Shown: positions 7,351 through 15,070, counted from the first letter of the stretch. The stretch is DNA of 18,271 nt from ANME-2 cluster archaeon (GCA_022353185.1 JAKRWB010000166.1:1-18271), one strand, 5' to 3'. Numbers and translations are program-made. Notes: generated by a model from the sequence alone, not told the origin.

Positions 7351-7722
7351 CTATAGATTCCAGGGAATTCCCAATAAATAATTTGGCTCCAGTATCAATT
7401 TGGGGCACAAAAAATCAAGCGAAAATATGGGGTTTATGGTGACATCCCACTTTGGTAAATTTTCCAATCTTTCGATTCTCTCTTCGCAGATTTTCATTAC
7501 TTCTTTTGTTAATTTAACCCCTTTCTGGTAAACTTTATCGACAAGATGAACGGCGGGATGCACACCATTCCATGTCATAGTTTCAGCCCATCCGATGACT
7601 TTATGAATGGAGGACAGGAGCGTGCCATTCCAATGCACCTCTAAACCCCCCCAACATCGTTCAATCGAGTTATATTTGCTGTGATAAGGTGGATAATAAA
7701 ATTTTCCGATAATTTTACCCAA
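7351..7722 (-). pseudogene. C-terminal relic of an ISAzo13-like (Rhodopirellula-type) DDE transposase
   Basis: A 123-residue frame matches the C-terminal part of ISAzo13-family transposases: YYPPYHSKYNSIERCWGGLE (about 11-30), HWNGTLL, then WAETMTWNG, GVKLTKEVM and LPKWDVTINP. The E of SIER corresponds to the last catalytic acid of the DDE set. Family members are about 400 residues, and the N-terminal two thirds, including the first two catalytic Asp, are absent. Upstream on the minus strand the frame is closed by a stop near 7731 and no further transposase sequence can be traced. No terminal repeats were recognised. It is a dead remnant. Confidence 0.8.
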
Positions 7723-7843
7723 ATTTTAGCATATGAAACACCAGTATTTTTGCCAGTTGTCATTTGATGAAAAATCAATTTGTAAATCAGGTGGGGGAAA
7801 ATGGGTAAATTATTATTTGTGAGTTACCTGACCTGCCGTAAAT

Positions 7844-8626
7844 TCAAAGCAATAACCTGGAAAATATGAGCAGGCTCACAAATATCAACAGCACTGAAAT
7901 ATAAAGCTTTAGATGTGCAGCATTCATATCCTTTATAACCCTGGGTCCAATCTGTCCACCTATGACCACTGACGGGAGCACGAATACCAGGACACTGGAC
8001 AAAGTATCGGTGTTATCCATCAATACACCCACGAAATCATGGTTCATCCTCGTCAGGGCGGCAACTACGTTCACGATAAAAATAATGACAATGGCCGAAC
8101 CAATCACTTCAGATGGATGGCGGACCTTTTCATGGTTCCACATGCCTGGCACTATCAACTTGCCCAGGCCCGTAGCAATTAGTCCCTTCAAGAACCCGGC
8201 TACAAACCCAATACCCCAGAAAACCTTGTTGTGCCTGACCGGCTCTTTCGGGGAAGAGATGCAGGAATTTAGCATATAGCTCCCGTATATGAATATAAAT
8301 GAGCCAAAAATAAAAACAAGGACTTTGCCGTTGATGTAGGAGGTAAGCAAAGCGCCGATAACAGCGCCCGGTACTGTGGGAATGAGGTACTGTCGGACCA
8401 GGTACCAGTTCACAGTCCCCTGGTGGATGTTCCTCACTACTCCACTTCCGAATCCGAATATCATAGTAATAAGTGCCAGCCAGAAAGTTACAAGCGGGTC
8501 CAGTTTTACACAGATAAGATATACCGGTATCCAGAAATTAGCACCTGAGATGCCTGCCGACATTGCAAGGGTGGCAATGACCAAACCTACTGGGAAGAGA
8601 TACCAGTACGTGAGGTCGATGTTCAT
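7844..8626 (-). CDS. TauE/SafE family permease (putative sulfite/sulfur-compound exporter)
   Basis: A 260-residue integral membrane protein with about eight hydrophobic segments in two similar halves, as in the TauE/SafE (DUF81) family. Typical features are the first-helix AGISGANFWIPVY (about 24-36), TVPGAVIGALL (about 88-98), and the repeat-like GFVAGFLKGLIATGLGKLIV (about 139-158) opening the second half. Members export sulfite, sulfoacetate or other organic anions, but substrates cannot be read from sequence. ATG 8624-8626 has AAGGA about 7 bases upstream. It lies 52 bp after endoQ, and the thi4-endoQ-tauE order suggests one transcript. Length is normal for the family. Confidence 0.85.
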   Translation of the reverse strand: MNIDLTYWYLFPVGLVIATLAMSAGISGANFWIPVYLICVKLDPLVTFWLALITMIFGFGSGVVRNIHQGTVNWYLVRQYLIPTVPGAVIGALLTSYINGKVLVFIFGSFIFIYGSYMLNSCISSPKEPVRHNKVFWGIGFVAGFLKGLIATGLGKLIVPGMWNHEKVRHPSEVIGSAIVIIFIVNVVAALTRMNHDFVGVLMDNTDTLSSVLVFVLPSVVIGGQIGPRVIKDMNAAHLKLYISVLLIFVSLLIFSRLLL

Positions 8627-8678
8627 AGGAAATCCTTGTTGTTATTTAAGAATTGATCGGTGTTATCATTATTTCGAA

Positions 8679-9926
8679 TCAGAAATCGGTCAGTGAACGC
8701 TGGCGCTGACCCTCGGCCTGTGCCTGGTTTTGGTTCAGGTTTGTTGCCTCGAACGAGGTTCGGGTTTCGTCATCTACTTCCACACTGCCGTACTGACCGC
8801 CGCCGCCCGGTATCACCCTGACCTTACCTTCACGGAACATCCTGACAGCATATATCACTGCCGGGTCTACCCCGTCTATACCCTCAAGTTCAGCATCCAG
8901 CAGCACTGTCACCTCGCTGCCGAACCTGTCCACCAGTATTTCCCATGTGCCCTTGACCTTCTTGGTTGTGGTACTTTTAGTACCCAGTGCCATCATGATA
9001 ATCTCGGACAGCGGTATCAGGTGCAGATAGGGCGGCCTGTGGTCGGGGGGGGCGTGGCTGTTGGCGAGTTCTTCCACACGGTCACATACACCTTTCTTGA
9101 TTCGCCCGCCGCAGGTGCAGCGCCAGTTTTTCCCTATACTCTCTCTCAGGGTATAATGCCTGAAACAGCGAATACAGGCAGATTCGTGGTATTTGCCTTC
9201 CTGTGGGAACAGTCCCACGTTCATGACCGGACCCCGGCCATCCTGTCTAAGTATGGCCTTTTCAAGTTCACCGAAGGTGATATCTTCCATCTGGAACCTG
9301 TTGAATTCCCGTGCCAGTTTATTTGGCCAGGGACTGTGGGCATCGCTGTTGGTCAAAAATGTCAGCCTGTGCAGTTCGCTGATTCGGTCGGCCAGGTCAG
9401 TGTCAGCACTCAGTCCCAGTTCCACAAAACTGATATACGGTGCCAGCTCCCCGTAGCAACTTTCAAGGCTGTCGTGATAGGCATACATGGCAGTCCATGG
9501 AGTAAATGCATGGGCCGGACCGATCATTGCACCTGCATCCCTGGCCAGTTCAGCAATCTCCACGCCGCTGAGGTTCACGTTAGGCCGCCCGTCCTGGTCT
9601 AAATTGACAGATGCGGGCTCCACTGCTTCACGCAATTCCTCTGCCTTGGATATGTCGGGTATGATGAGCAGGTGGTGCACCCTGTTAGTATCCTCAAGTT
9701 CAGTTGTCAGCACGAACCTGGCATTGTCCATACCATATACGCCGTCTGCTACTTCGGGTATGGTCCTTATCTCGTCCAGCCACTTACGGTGCAGGCAGTC
9801 CCCGGTGCCCACAAGCTGGATACCTTTCCTGACAGATTCAACTGCCAGTGTAGGAATATCCATGCGGCCAGAAGTGGCCATGCTGTACTTGGAATGGATG
9901 TGGAGGTCGGCGTTTATAACAGGCAT
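8679..9926 (-). CDS. Endonuclease Q (PHP-domain nuclease acting on deaminated DNA)
   Basis: A 415-residue EndoQ homologue. EndoQ nicks DNA 5' of hypoxanthine, uracil, xanthine and abasic sites in some archaea. The PHP metal site is visible: DLHIHSKYS at 7-15, TGD at 41-43, TELE at 75-78, GPAHAFTPW at 136-144 and TNSDAHSPWP at 192-201. A zinc module follows: CIRC at 251-254 and CTC at 270-272, with Cys281 nearby. The C-terminal domain ends in QRSLTDF (409-415), which fits a PIP box for PCNA binding, as reported for Thermococcus EndoQ. I chose ATG 9924-9926 because EndoQ proteins start just before DADLHIHS; a TTG at 9950 would add eight residues. It is 55 bp after thi4 and probably co-transcribed. 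Confidence 0.9.
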   Translation of the reverse strand: MPVINADLHIHSKYSMATSGRMDIPTLAVESVRKGIQLVGTGDCLHRKWLDEIRTIPEVADGVYGMDNARFVLTTELEDTNRVHHLLIIPDISKAEELREAVEPASVNLDQDGRPNVNLSGVEIAELARDAGAMIGPAHAFTPWTAMYAYHDSLESCYGELAPYISFVELGLSADTDLADRISELHRLTFLTNSDAHSPWPNKLAREFNRFQMEDITFGELEKAILRQDGRGPVMNVGLFPQEGKYHESACIRCFRHYTLRESIGKNWRCTCGGRIKKGVCDRVEELANSHAPPDHRPPYLHLIPLSEIIMMALGTKSTTTKKVKGTWEILVDRFGSEVTVLLDAELEGIDGVDPAVIYAVRMFREGKVRVIPGGGGQYGSVEVDDETRTSFEATNLNQNQAQAEGQRQRSLTDF

Positions 9927-9981
9927 GGGAATAAGATTGTAAAGATTCAATAAACCATTTTGGTTTTTTTATTGGTATATC

Positions 9982-10752
9982 CTATTTGATTTCCAGTTTT
10001 GCCATTGCCAGCTGAGCTGCCTTTTCGCCTGAGAGCAGCATGCCTCCGAACACTGGCCCCATCCTTGGCGCTCCGGCTACAGCGTTAGCTGCCATGCCTG
10101 TGACAATAAGCCCGGGGTAAACTTCCTTAGTATTGTCCATTATGATACGCTCGCCCACGTCTGCCCACATGGGTTTTTCTCCGATTACGGTCAATGCACC
10201 AGGAATTTTGCGGGCTACAGTGCTGCACACTTCTGCATTGTGTCCTGTGCCGTCAATGACCACTTTTGCCCTGATTGTTATGGGGTCAACGTGCAGTTTT
10301 TGCAGCCCCACTGCTGTCCAGTTGATGACCAGCCCGGTCACTGCATCACCTTCACGGATCATCACATCGTCCACACTGACCAGATTGAATATCTTAGCCC
10401 CTGCGGCTGCAGCCTCGGCACCCAGCCTGCACACGCATTCAATTGAATCTGCTACATAGTAGCCGGGCTTGTATTCAGTGTAATTGACGCCGAAACTATC
10501 AAGTATGCGTTTTGCTTCTTCCTGGACCACTATCCTTGGCATCATCATGCCACCTCCCCACATGCCGCCACCCACTGCCAGTTTACGCTCGAAAAGCACA
10601 GTTCTCACACCCGCATCTGCCAGAATCTTTGCAGCCACCAGGTTTGCAGGGCCACCGCCTACCAGTGCCACTTCGGTGTCAGTACAGTCCAGGAAATCAG
10701 CAGTAAATCCTTCGATGATAGCTCTTGAGATTGTTATTTCGTCCAGTTCCAT
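9982..10752 (-). CDS. thi4: Thi4-type thiazole synthase (sulfide-dependent archaeal type)
   Basis: A 256-residue Thi4 that makes the adenylated thiazole precursor of thiamin from NAD and glycine. The Rossmann nucleotide-binding loop VGGGPAN is at 31-37 and ERKLAVGGGMWGGGMM at 55-70. VINWTAV at 142-148, DGTGHNAEV at 167-175 and the C-terminal GMAANAVAGAPRMGPVFGGM are standard Thi4 blocks. Where yeast Thi4 carries the sulfur-donating Cys, this protein has His171. That is the methanogen pattern in which free sulfide is used with iron and the enzyme is not consumed. ATG 10750-10752 gives the usual MELDE start; an upstream TTG at 10767 is less likely. It heads the putative thi4-endoQ-tauE unit. 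A promoter may lie near 10822-10835 (TTTTTAAAT on the minus strand). No TPP riboswitch is recognised. Confidence 0.92.
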   Translation of the reverse strand: MELDEITISRAIIEGFTADFLDCTDTEVALVGGGPANLVAAKILADAGVRTVLFERKLAVGGGMWGGGMMMPRIVVQEEAKRILDSFGVNYTEYKPGYYVADSIECVCRLGAEAAAAGAKIFNLVSVDDVMIREGDAVTGLVINWTAVGLQKLHVDPITIRAKVVIDGTGHNAEVCSTVARKIPGALTVIGEKPMWADVGERIIMDNTKEVYPGLIVTGMAANAVAGAPRMGPVFGGMLLSGEKAAQLAMAKLEIK

Positions 10753-10994
10753 GATATTACCCAACAATTAAATTGATATCATCTGATAATCGGAGATTGA
10801 CTTATAATTATCCTAAAAAGGATTTAAAAATAGGTGTAAACCAACCAGATTACCAGGTCTGTTACTTGAGATGATAATATATTAATGTGCCAACCGAGTG
10901 TGTAATTTTATACATGAGCATAGCAAAGATTGTATGTGTTATCATGTCTGATAGCAAATGCACAATAATGATATTCAGACCTAGTTCAAAAAAT

Positions 10995-11003
10995 CATTAT
11001 ATC
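10995..11003 (+). promoter_or_regulatory. TATA-like promoter for the glutaredoxin-nrdD pair
   Basis: CATTATATC lies about 40 bp before the glutaredoxin ATG. A start site about 25 bp downstream would leave a leader of about 20 bases that includes the CGGAGTG ribosome site at 11031-11037. Confidence 0.4.
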
Positions 11004-11042
11004 CTCAGACCTTTAATTGTAGATTTACCTCGGAGTGATCAT

Positions 11043-11303
11043 ATGAAAAATGTAATAGTATATTCCACCAAAGTCTGTCCAAATTGTAAAATACTCAAGC
11101 AGATACTAAACGAGTCTGACATCTCATTTGATGAAGTTGACATGACCACTCCGGCAGCACTAACTGAACTGGTAATGAATAATGTATTCACCATGTCAGC
11201 GCCGGTGCTTAAAATACATAATATGTTCTATACCACTGATGATATGATGGAAAGTGATACACTGAACCGTCAGAAAGTGGAAGACATAATCTCAAATATT
11301 TAG
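11043..11303 (+). CDS. Glutaredoxin-like thiol-disulfide protein (NrdH type)
   Basis: An 86-residue thioredoxin-fold protein. The redox motif CPNC is at 12-15 after an initial strand KNVIVYST, the expected cis-Pro is at 54 (SAPVL), and EVDM at 31-34 matches the second strand of small glutaredoxins. I chose ATG 11043 because GGAG at 11032-11035 is correctly spaced and the fold begins there; the open frame back to 10887 adds unrelated sequence. It lies 25 bp before nrdD on the same strand, so it probably delivers electrons to the reductase or a linked enzyme. Archaeal class III reductases can use thiol donors of this type. The true partner is inferred from gene order only. Confidence 0.85.
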   Translation: MKNVIVYSTKVCPNCKILKQILNESDISFDEVDMTTPAALTELVMNNVFTMSAPVLKIHNMFYTTDDMMESDTLNRQKVEDIISNI

Positions 11304-11328
11304 TTGACCATTTGGAGGACACATAAAA

Positions 11329-13680
11329 ATGCAAAGATTACAAATGGAACAGAAAATTCCACATAATGAAGCGGTCGATGAAATGATGGCAAAACAAAAC
11401 GAACATGAAAAAGAACAGGTGCAACAAACCCTGACAGGTGAAAAGATATCCACCCTGCCAAAGGTAAGAACTACTGACGGACACTTGATGGAGTGGGACC
11501 GAAACACCATTGTAAAACAGTTGATGAAAGAGACTGTGCTCAGTGAAATGTTCTACAATAAACCAGCTATCGATGAAGAAACGGCAAAGCAGATCGCAAG
11601 GGAGACCGAAACCAGGATACGCAAGATGGGCGTACAATTCCTGTCAGGTCCGCTGGTGAGGGAACTGGTCAACATCGTGTTACTGGAACATGGCCACATC
11701 GAATGGCGAAATATCTCCACCAGGGTAGGTACTCCAGTCTATGACGCTTATAAGATAGATATCGGTACAGGATTTGAAGCAAAGGATAATGCCAATCTGC
11801 AGGAGAATGCCGAAACATCTCACAAAAAGAAGGCAGATAAGATATCAAAAGAACAATACCTGCTGCTACTGCCCCCTGCTCTGGCAGATAGCCATCTAAA
11901 CGGCGACATCCACATACACGACCTTGAATACCTTGGCACCAGGGCGTTCTGCCAGGACTGGGACCTGAGATATTTCTTTTATTACGGCCTGATGCCTGAT
12001 GGTTCAGGGACCAAGGCCAGTGTGGCTGGTCCGGCCAAGAAAGCTGAGGTCGCTGTATTACATGCAGTAAAAGCCCTTGGTAGTGCCCAGACCAATTTTG
12101 CTGGCGGGCAGGGATTTTATAATTTCCTTACTTTCATTGCACCTTATTTTGAGGGGATGGCGTACGATGAGATCGAACAGCTGATGCAGATGTTCGTCTA
12201 CGAGATGACCCAGATGATGGTCGCCAGGGGCGGCCAGCTGGTATTCTCTTCCGTACAACTTTCGCCAGGGGTCCCAAAACTTTGGCGGGACAAGCCTGTT
12301 GTCTATAAAGGGCGCGTATGGAATGGAGAAATGGCGCCCCTCAGGACCTATGGAGAGTTCGAGCGTGAAGTACGCCTGGGCTTTGAAGCAATAATGAATG
12401 TGATGCTTATGGGAGACTATTGGGGCAAACCCTTCAATTTCCCCAAGCCCGAGATCAGTATTGAGCCTGACTTCATGGTAGAGAATGAAGAGTTCAATCA
12501 GGCTCATCCTGAACTGCTGACCTATGATGAGCTGTACATGTTGTCATTCAAACTGGCTGCCAAGTTTGGTTCTCCCTATTTTGATAACCAGTTGCCCCCG
12601 TACCGGGGAGCTGGAGAGGGTATCTCATGTTACCAGTGTTGCGCTTATAATTTCTCAACCAACGCCGAGAAGGATAATACCTTTGAAGATAAAATGCATT
12701 TCAAAGACGGAATGCACTTTTCCATGGGCGCTTGGCAGGTCGTTTCCTTAAACTGCCCCAGGGCTGCGTATGAGGCAAATGGGGACGACCACCTCCTATT
12801 TGAAAACCTAAAGAGACTTATGGACAGGGCAATTGAACTGTTCGAGATTAAGCGATACTGGATGGACCATATTATAGAAAGCGGCAGGATGCCCTTTGCC
12901 ACCCAGCAGCCCAAGGATCCTGTGACCGGTAAGAAGGGGACAATCGCTGTGGGCCTGGAAGGGCTGGTATATACTATCGGTGTTGTGGGTATCAATGAAA
13001 TGGTGCAGCACCATACCGGTTTCCAGATGTATGAGAGTGAGGAAGCAAGGCAGTTGTCTATCCGGGCTATGTATGAGATGGAATTCTATTCCAGAGAATT
13101 GGCTGAAAAACATGGTATTGAGATTGCACTGGCACGAACACCTGCTGAAACCACATGCCAGCGCTTTGCGGTATCAGACATGCTGCACAAAGAGTATAAA
13201 GAATTTGCTGAAGTTGTAATCAAAGGTGATCCGGAGGCCGCAAAATCCCTTCTTGATGAAACCCGCGACCTCCCTGTTTATTACACCAATGGAACCCATG
13301 TGCCCACTGGTGCAAATGTTTCCCTGCCCGAGAGGATTGATATTGAACATGCCTTTTTCCCAATCGTGGATGGCGGGAATATCCTGCATATCTTTATGGG
13401 TGAGGGACATCCCGACGCTCGCGGCCTTAAGGAATTTGCCATGAACATTGCAAGGAATACCCAGGTGGGCTATTTTGCATTCACCAAGGATATGACTGTG
13501 TGCTTGAACGATTTCCACGTGGCAGGCGGGCTGCTGGATGAGTGTCCAAACTGCGGTTCTGATAATATTGAGCACCTGTCCAGGGTAACTGGATATATAC
13601 AGGCCGTAGATGGGTGGAACAATGGTAAGAAGCAGGAGTTGAAGGATAGGCTGAGGTACGGTGCCACGGATATGATGTAA
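11329..13680 (+). CDS. nrdD: Anaerobic (class III) ribonucleoside-triphosphate reductase
   Basis: A 783-residue glycyl-radical enzyme that reduces ribonucleotides for DNA synthesis without oxygen. After a charged N-terminal extension (1-40) comes an ATP-cone-like region (about 45-130). The catalytic barrel includes NGDIHIHDLEYLGTRAFCQD (191-210), GSAQTNFAGGQGFYN (about 252-266) and the Cys cluster CYQCCAYNF from 434. Near the C-terminus a CPNC pair (739-742) starts the zinc region. RVTGY holds the likely radical Gly755, followed by GWNNGKKQELKDRLRYG. ATG 11329 is preceded by GGAGG at 11314-11318. Length is typical of archaeal NrdD. No intact radical SAM activase NrdG is beside it; only a decayed radical SAM gene lies 1 kb downstream. 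Confidence 0.96.
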   Translation: MQRLQMEQKIPHNEAVDEMMAKQNEHEKEQVQQTLTGEKISTLPKVRTTDGHLMEWDRNTIVKQLMKETVLSEMFYNKPAIDEETAKQIARETETRIRKMGVQFLSGPLVRELVNIVLLEHGHIEWRNISTRVGTPVYDAYKIDIGTGFEAKDNANLQENAETSHKKKADKISKEQYLLLLPPALADSHLNGDIHIHDLEYLGTRAFCQDWDLRYFFYYGLMPDGSGTKASVAGPAKKAEVAVLHAVKALGSAQTNFAGGQGFYNFLTFIAPYFEGMAYDEIEQLMQMFVYEMTQMMVARGGQLVFSSVQLSPGVPKLWRDKPVVYKGRVWNGEMAPLRTYGEFEREVRLGFEAIMNVMLMGDYWGKPFNFPKPEISIEPDFMVENEEFNQAHPELLTYDELYMLSFKLAAKFGSPYFDNQLPPYRGAGEGISCYQCCAYNFSTNAEKDNTFEDKMHFKDGMHFSMGAWQVVSLNCPRAAYEANGDDHLLFENLKRLMDRAIELFEIKRYWMDHIIESGRMPFATQQPKDPVTGKKGTIAVGLEGLVYTIGVVGINEMVQHHTGFQMYESEEARQLSIRAMYEMEFYSRELAEKHGIEIALARTPAETTCQRFAVSDMLHKEYKEFAEVVIKGDPEAAKSLLDETRDLPVYYTNGTHVPTGANVSLPERIDIEHAFFPIVDGGNILHIFMGEGHPDARGLKEFAMNIARNTQVGYFAFTKDMTVCLNDFHVAGGLLDECPNCGSDNIEHLSRVTGYIQAVDGWNNGKKQELKDRLRYGATDMM

Positions 13681-13731
13681 GTTTGTGATTAATATAAGTC
13701 TATGAAGGGATGGATGCAACAAGGATGGCCG

Positions 13732-13758
13732 GGATGGATATGCATAAGTAGCCCATCC
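13732..13758 (+). terminator. Possible nrdD terminator hairpin
   Basis: GGATGG (13732-13737) can pair with CCATCC (13753-13758), followed by an A-rich and then T-rich stretch. The GATGG unit occurs three times in 13708-13737. The U-tract is weak, so this call is tentative. Confidence 0.3.
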
Positions 13759-13846
13759 AAAAAGTATAAATCTATTTATATATTTCCACTTGAAATACAG
13801 GGGTTGTAACAATCAATCATCATAGTTTTACCTTGGAAATAATTAA

Positions 13847-13856
13847 TTTATATAAG
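13847..13856 (+). promoter_or_regulatory. Strong TATA box without an obvious downstream gene
   Basis: TTTATATAAG is a near-ideal archaeal TATA box on the + strand. A second TATA-like TTTATATATT is at 13775-13784. No + strand coding frame follows, but transcription from about 13875 would run into the repeat-and-hairpin element at 13892-13990. Confidence 0.4.
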
Positions 13857-13891
13857 AAGGCTTCAACGGCAATCAATTAATCTTAATCGTT

Positions 13892-13990
13892 ATACCCCGC
13901 AGTTCTGCTACGACTGGGACAAAGCATGGTCAATGCAACTCAGTCGCCGGAGCCATGAGATACCCTGCAGCTCTACTGGGGGGAGCTTCA
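13892..13990 (+). repeat. Structured element: two diverged 18-bp direct repeats around a hairpin
   Basis: ATACCCcGCAGtTCTgCT at 13892-13909 recurs as ATACCCtGCAGcTCTaCT at 13960-13977, 15 of 18 identical with only transitions. Between them CGACTGGG (13911-13918) pairs with CTCAGTCG (13939-13946, one G-U). An inner GCAT/ATGC stem (13924-13927, 13933-13936) closes a 5-base loop. A further AGCTC/GAGCT hairpin overlaps the second repeat. Local GC content is well above the flanks. It may be a small RNA gene, the end of a mobile element or a dispersed repeat; I do not recognise the family. Confidence 0.5.
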
Positions 13991-14136
13991 TTTGTTAGGT
14001 CCAATTCAACAATTTCGAATAAAAATGGATGTAATGATTTTGTAAAATTATGTTCTGCAAGATACATTTCCTCAATTTCTTTTTGGTTATATCCTGCTTT
14101 TATTAATTTTACCCGTTCTTTTGATGTTTCTAACAT
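13930..14136 (-). CDS. Small hypothetical protein with a tail read from the structured element
   Basis: A 68-residue frame. Residues 1-46 (MLETSKERVKLIKAGYNQKE then IEEMYLAEHNF ... FEIVELD) look like a genuine small helical protein with a helix-turn-helix-like start. GGAG about 14 bases and AAGG about 2 bases before the ATG give only a weak ribosome site. Residues 47-68 (TNEAPPSRAAGYLMAPATEL plus H) come from the GC-rich repeat element and look unrelated. The original gene may have been cut by that element. Function unknown. Confidence 0.4.
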   Translation of the reverse strand: MLETSKERVKLIKAGYNQKEIEEMYLAEHNFTKSLHPFLFEIVELDLTNEAPPSRAAGYLMAPATELH

Positions 14137-14163
14137 TACCTTTCTTTCATCTCCAGACTTTTA

Positions 14164-14400
14164 AAAGTATATTTCTTGCAGTTCCATCAAATCTGCCAAT
14201 GCGGTTTCGATATTTACAATAATATAAAGAGGAATAGAGAATATATAATAATACCGACAATTTATTTAAATTTCAATAGTTTTTGTTGTTTTTAATTGTT
14301 TATTATAGTTTATTTTAATATTTCAACGTTTATTATAGCATTAAAAATGTGACTACCCACCATAAGCCATCAAATTCGAATTTTACCCATGATTCATCTT
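14164..14400. other. AT-rich gene-free stretch between the small gene and the cyclase relic
   Basis: No coding frame or RNA gene is visible. The stretch is strongly AT-rich; GTTTATTATAG occurs twice (near 14298 and 14328) as a short direct repeat. It probably holds the promoter of the small minus-strand gene, but no clear TATA box stands out. Confidence 0.4.
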
Positions 14401-14642
14401 TTATTGTTCTATCAGTACAACCCTGGCAGGTCCGCCATCACCGGTTGCAACCTTTAGTGGAAGGCATACAAAAAGATATTGCCCAGCCTTCACAGCGGAC
14501 AACACCAGACCTTCAACCACAGCAATATCCGCACCCAATAACAAGGTATGTACTTCATATTCTTCCCCGGCCACACCAATGGACAGCGCATCAGTACCCA
14601 CGGTCTTGATGCCATTATCCATCAGGTATTGTGCCGGTATTA
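14401..14642 (-). pseudogene. C-terminal fragment of a cyclase-family (kynurenine formamidase-like) protein
   Basis: The minus-strand frame from about 14642 reads AQYLMDNGIKTVGTDALSI, then EVHTLLLGADIAVVEGL and a final CLPLKVATGDGGPARVVLIE. This is the C-terminal third of the cyclase family (PF04199-like), in which metal-dependent hydrolases end with a conserved DGSPAR-like segment. Full proteins are about 200-220 residues; here the N-terminal part with the HxxTHxDxP metal motif is absent. The fragment starts exactly where the radical SAM relic stops, so a deletion joined the two genes. Confidence 0.7.
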
Positions 14643-15055
14643 ATATAATCTGGAATCACCCGCACCCAGATGCGCAGCCATTTATCTTTTACAATGTCGA
14701 TGAACCTGGTAAGGTCTTGCAGGTATTGTTCACTCTTGTCCCTGCTCAAATCGGTAAGTTCCATGATGCCATCTATATCATCGAACTTGGCTTTGACCTC
14801 GATAACAAACCCGTCAACATTGTCATAAACCTCTTCCAGCACGGTGGGTCTTGAGGATTAATTCGCTTGCCCAGACCTGTAAGGGCTTCTATGAGATGTG
14901 GCAGGTCTTTGTGTATGGTGGGCTCTGCCCCGCCCATGTATACCCCACTTGCCCCCGAATTCCTGACAAAATCCACTACCTCGTCGATTGACTTTGTACT
15001 TGAAGGCTGGCGGATATGCACACATATGTATCACGACAATTTCGACCACTAATAC
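14643..15055 (-). pseudogene. Decayed radical SAM protein (PFL-activase/NrdG-like)
   Basis: Two minus-strand frames join into one relic. The first reads KSIDEVVDFVRNSGASGVYM then GGAEPTIHKDLPHLIEALTG (14870-15000). The second reads VLEEVYDNVDGFVIEVKAKF then DDIDGIMELTDLSRDKSEQY and IDIVKDKWLRIWVRVIPDYI (14645-14845). GGAEPTIH matches the GGEPT-type SAM-binding segment of activases. A frameshift lies near 14840-14865. The N-terminal CX3CX2C cluster is not intact in any frame; scattered Cys codons near 15010-15055 may be its remains. It lies 1 kb downstream of nrdD on the other strand. It could once have been an activase for NrdD or another glycyl-radical enzyme, but this cannot be shown. Confidence 0.75.
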
Positions 15056-15070
15056 TTTTCAATTTAAGTG

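Noticed and set aside
8730..9602. A 290-codon + strand frame opposite endoQ
   Set aside because: It is a shadow frame; the PHP and zinc motifs belong to the minus strand.
9952..9970. AAACCA/TGGTTT hairpin plus T run as a terminator
   Set aside because: It is oriented for the + strand, where no gene ends, and would sit inside the probable thi4-endoQ transcript; the stem is only 6 bp.
10768..10886. A TPP riboswitch ahead of thi4
   Set aside because: No conserved TPP-binding core such as CUGAGA with ACCUGA was found in the leader on the minus strand.
10887..11042. N-terminal extension of the glutaredoxin frame
   Set aside because: The fold and a well-placed GGAG site begin at ATG 11043; the extension has no domain and overlaps the likely promoter.
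13174..13812. A 212-codon minus-strand frame over the end of nrdD
   Set aside because: It overlaps the well-supported C-terminal radical domain of nrdD and resembles no protein.
13892..13977. A CRISPR array
   Set aside because: Only two imperfect repeat copies with a hairpin between them and no cas genes nearby.
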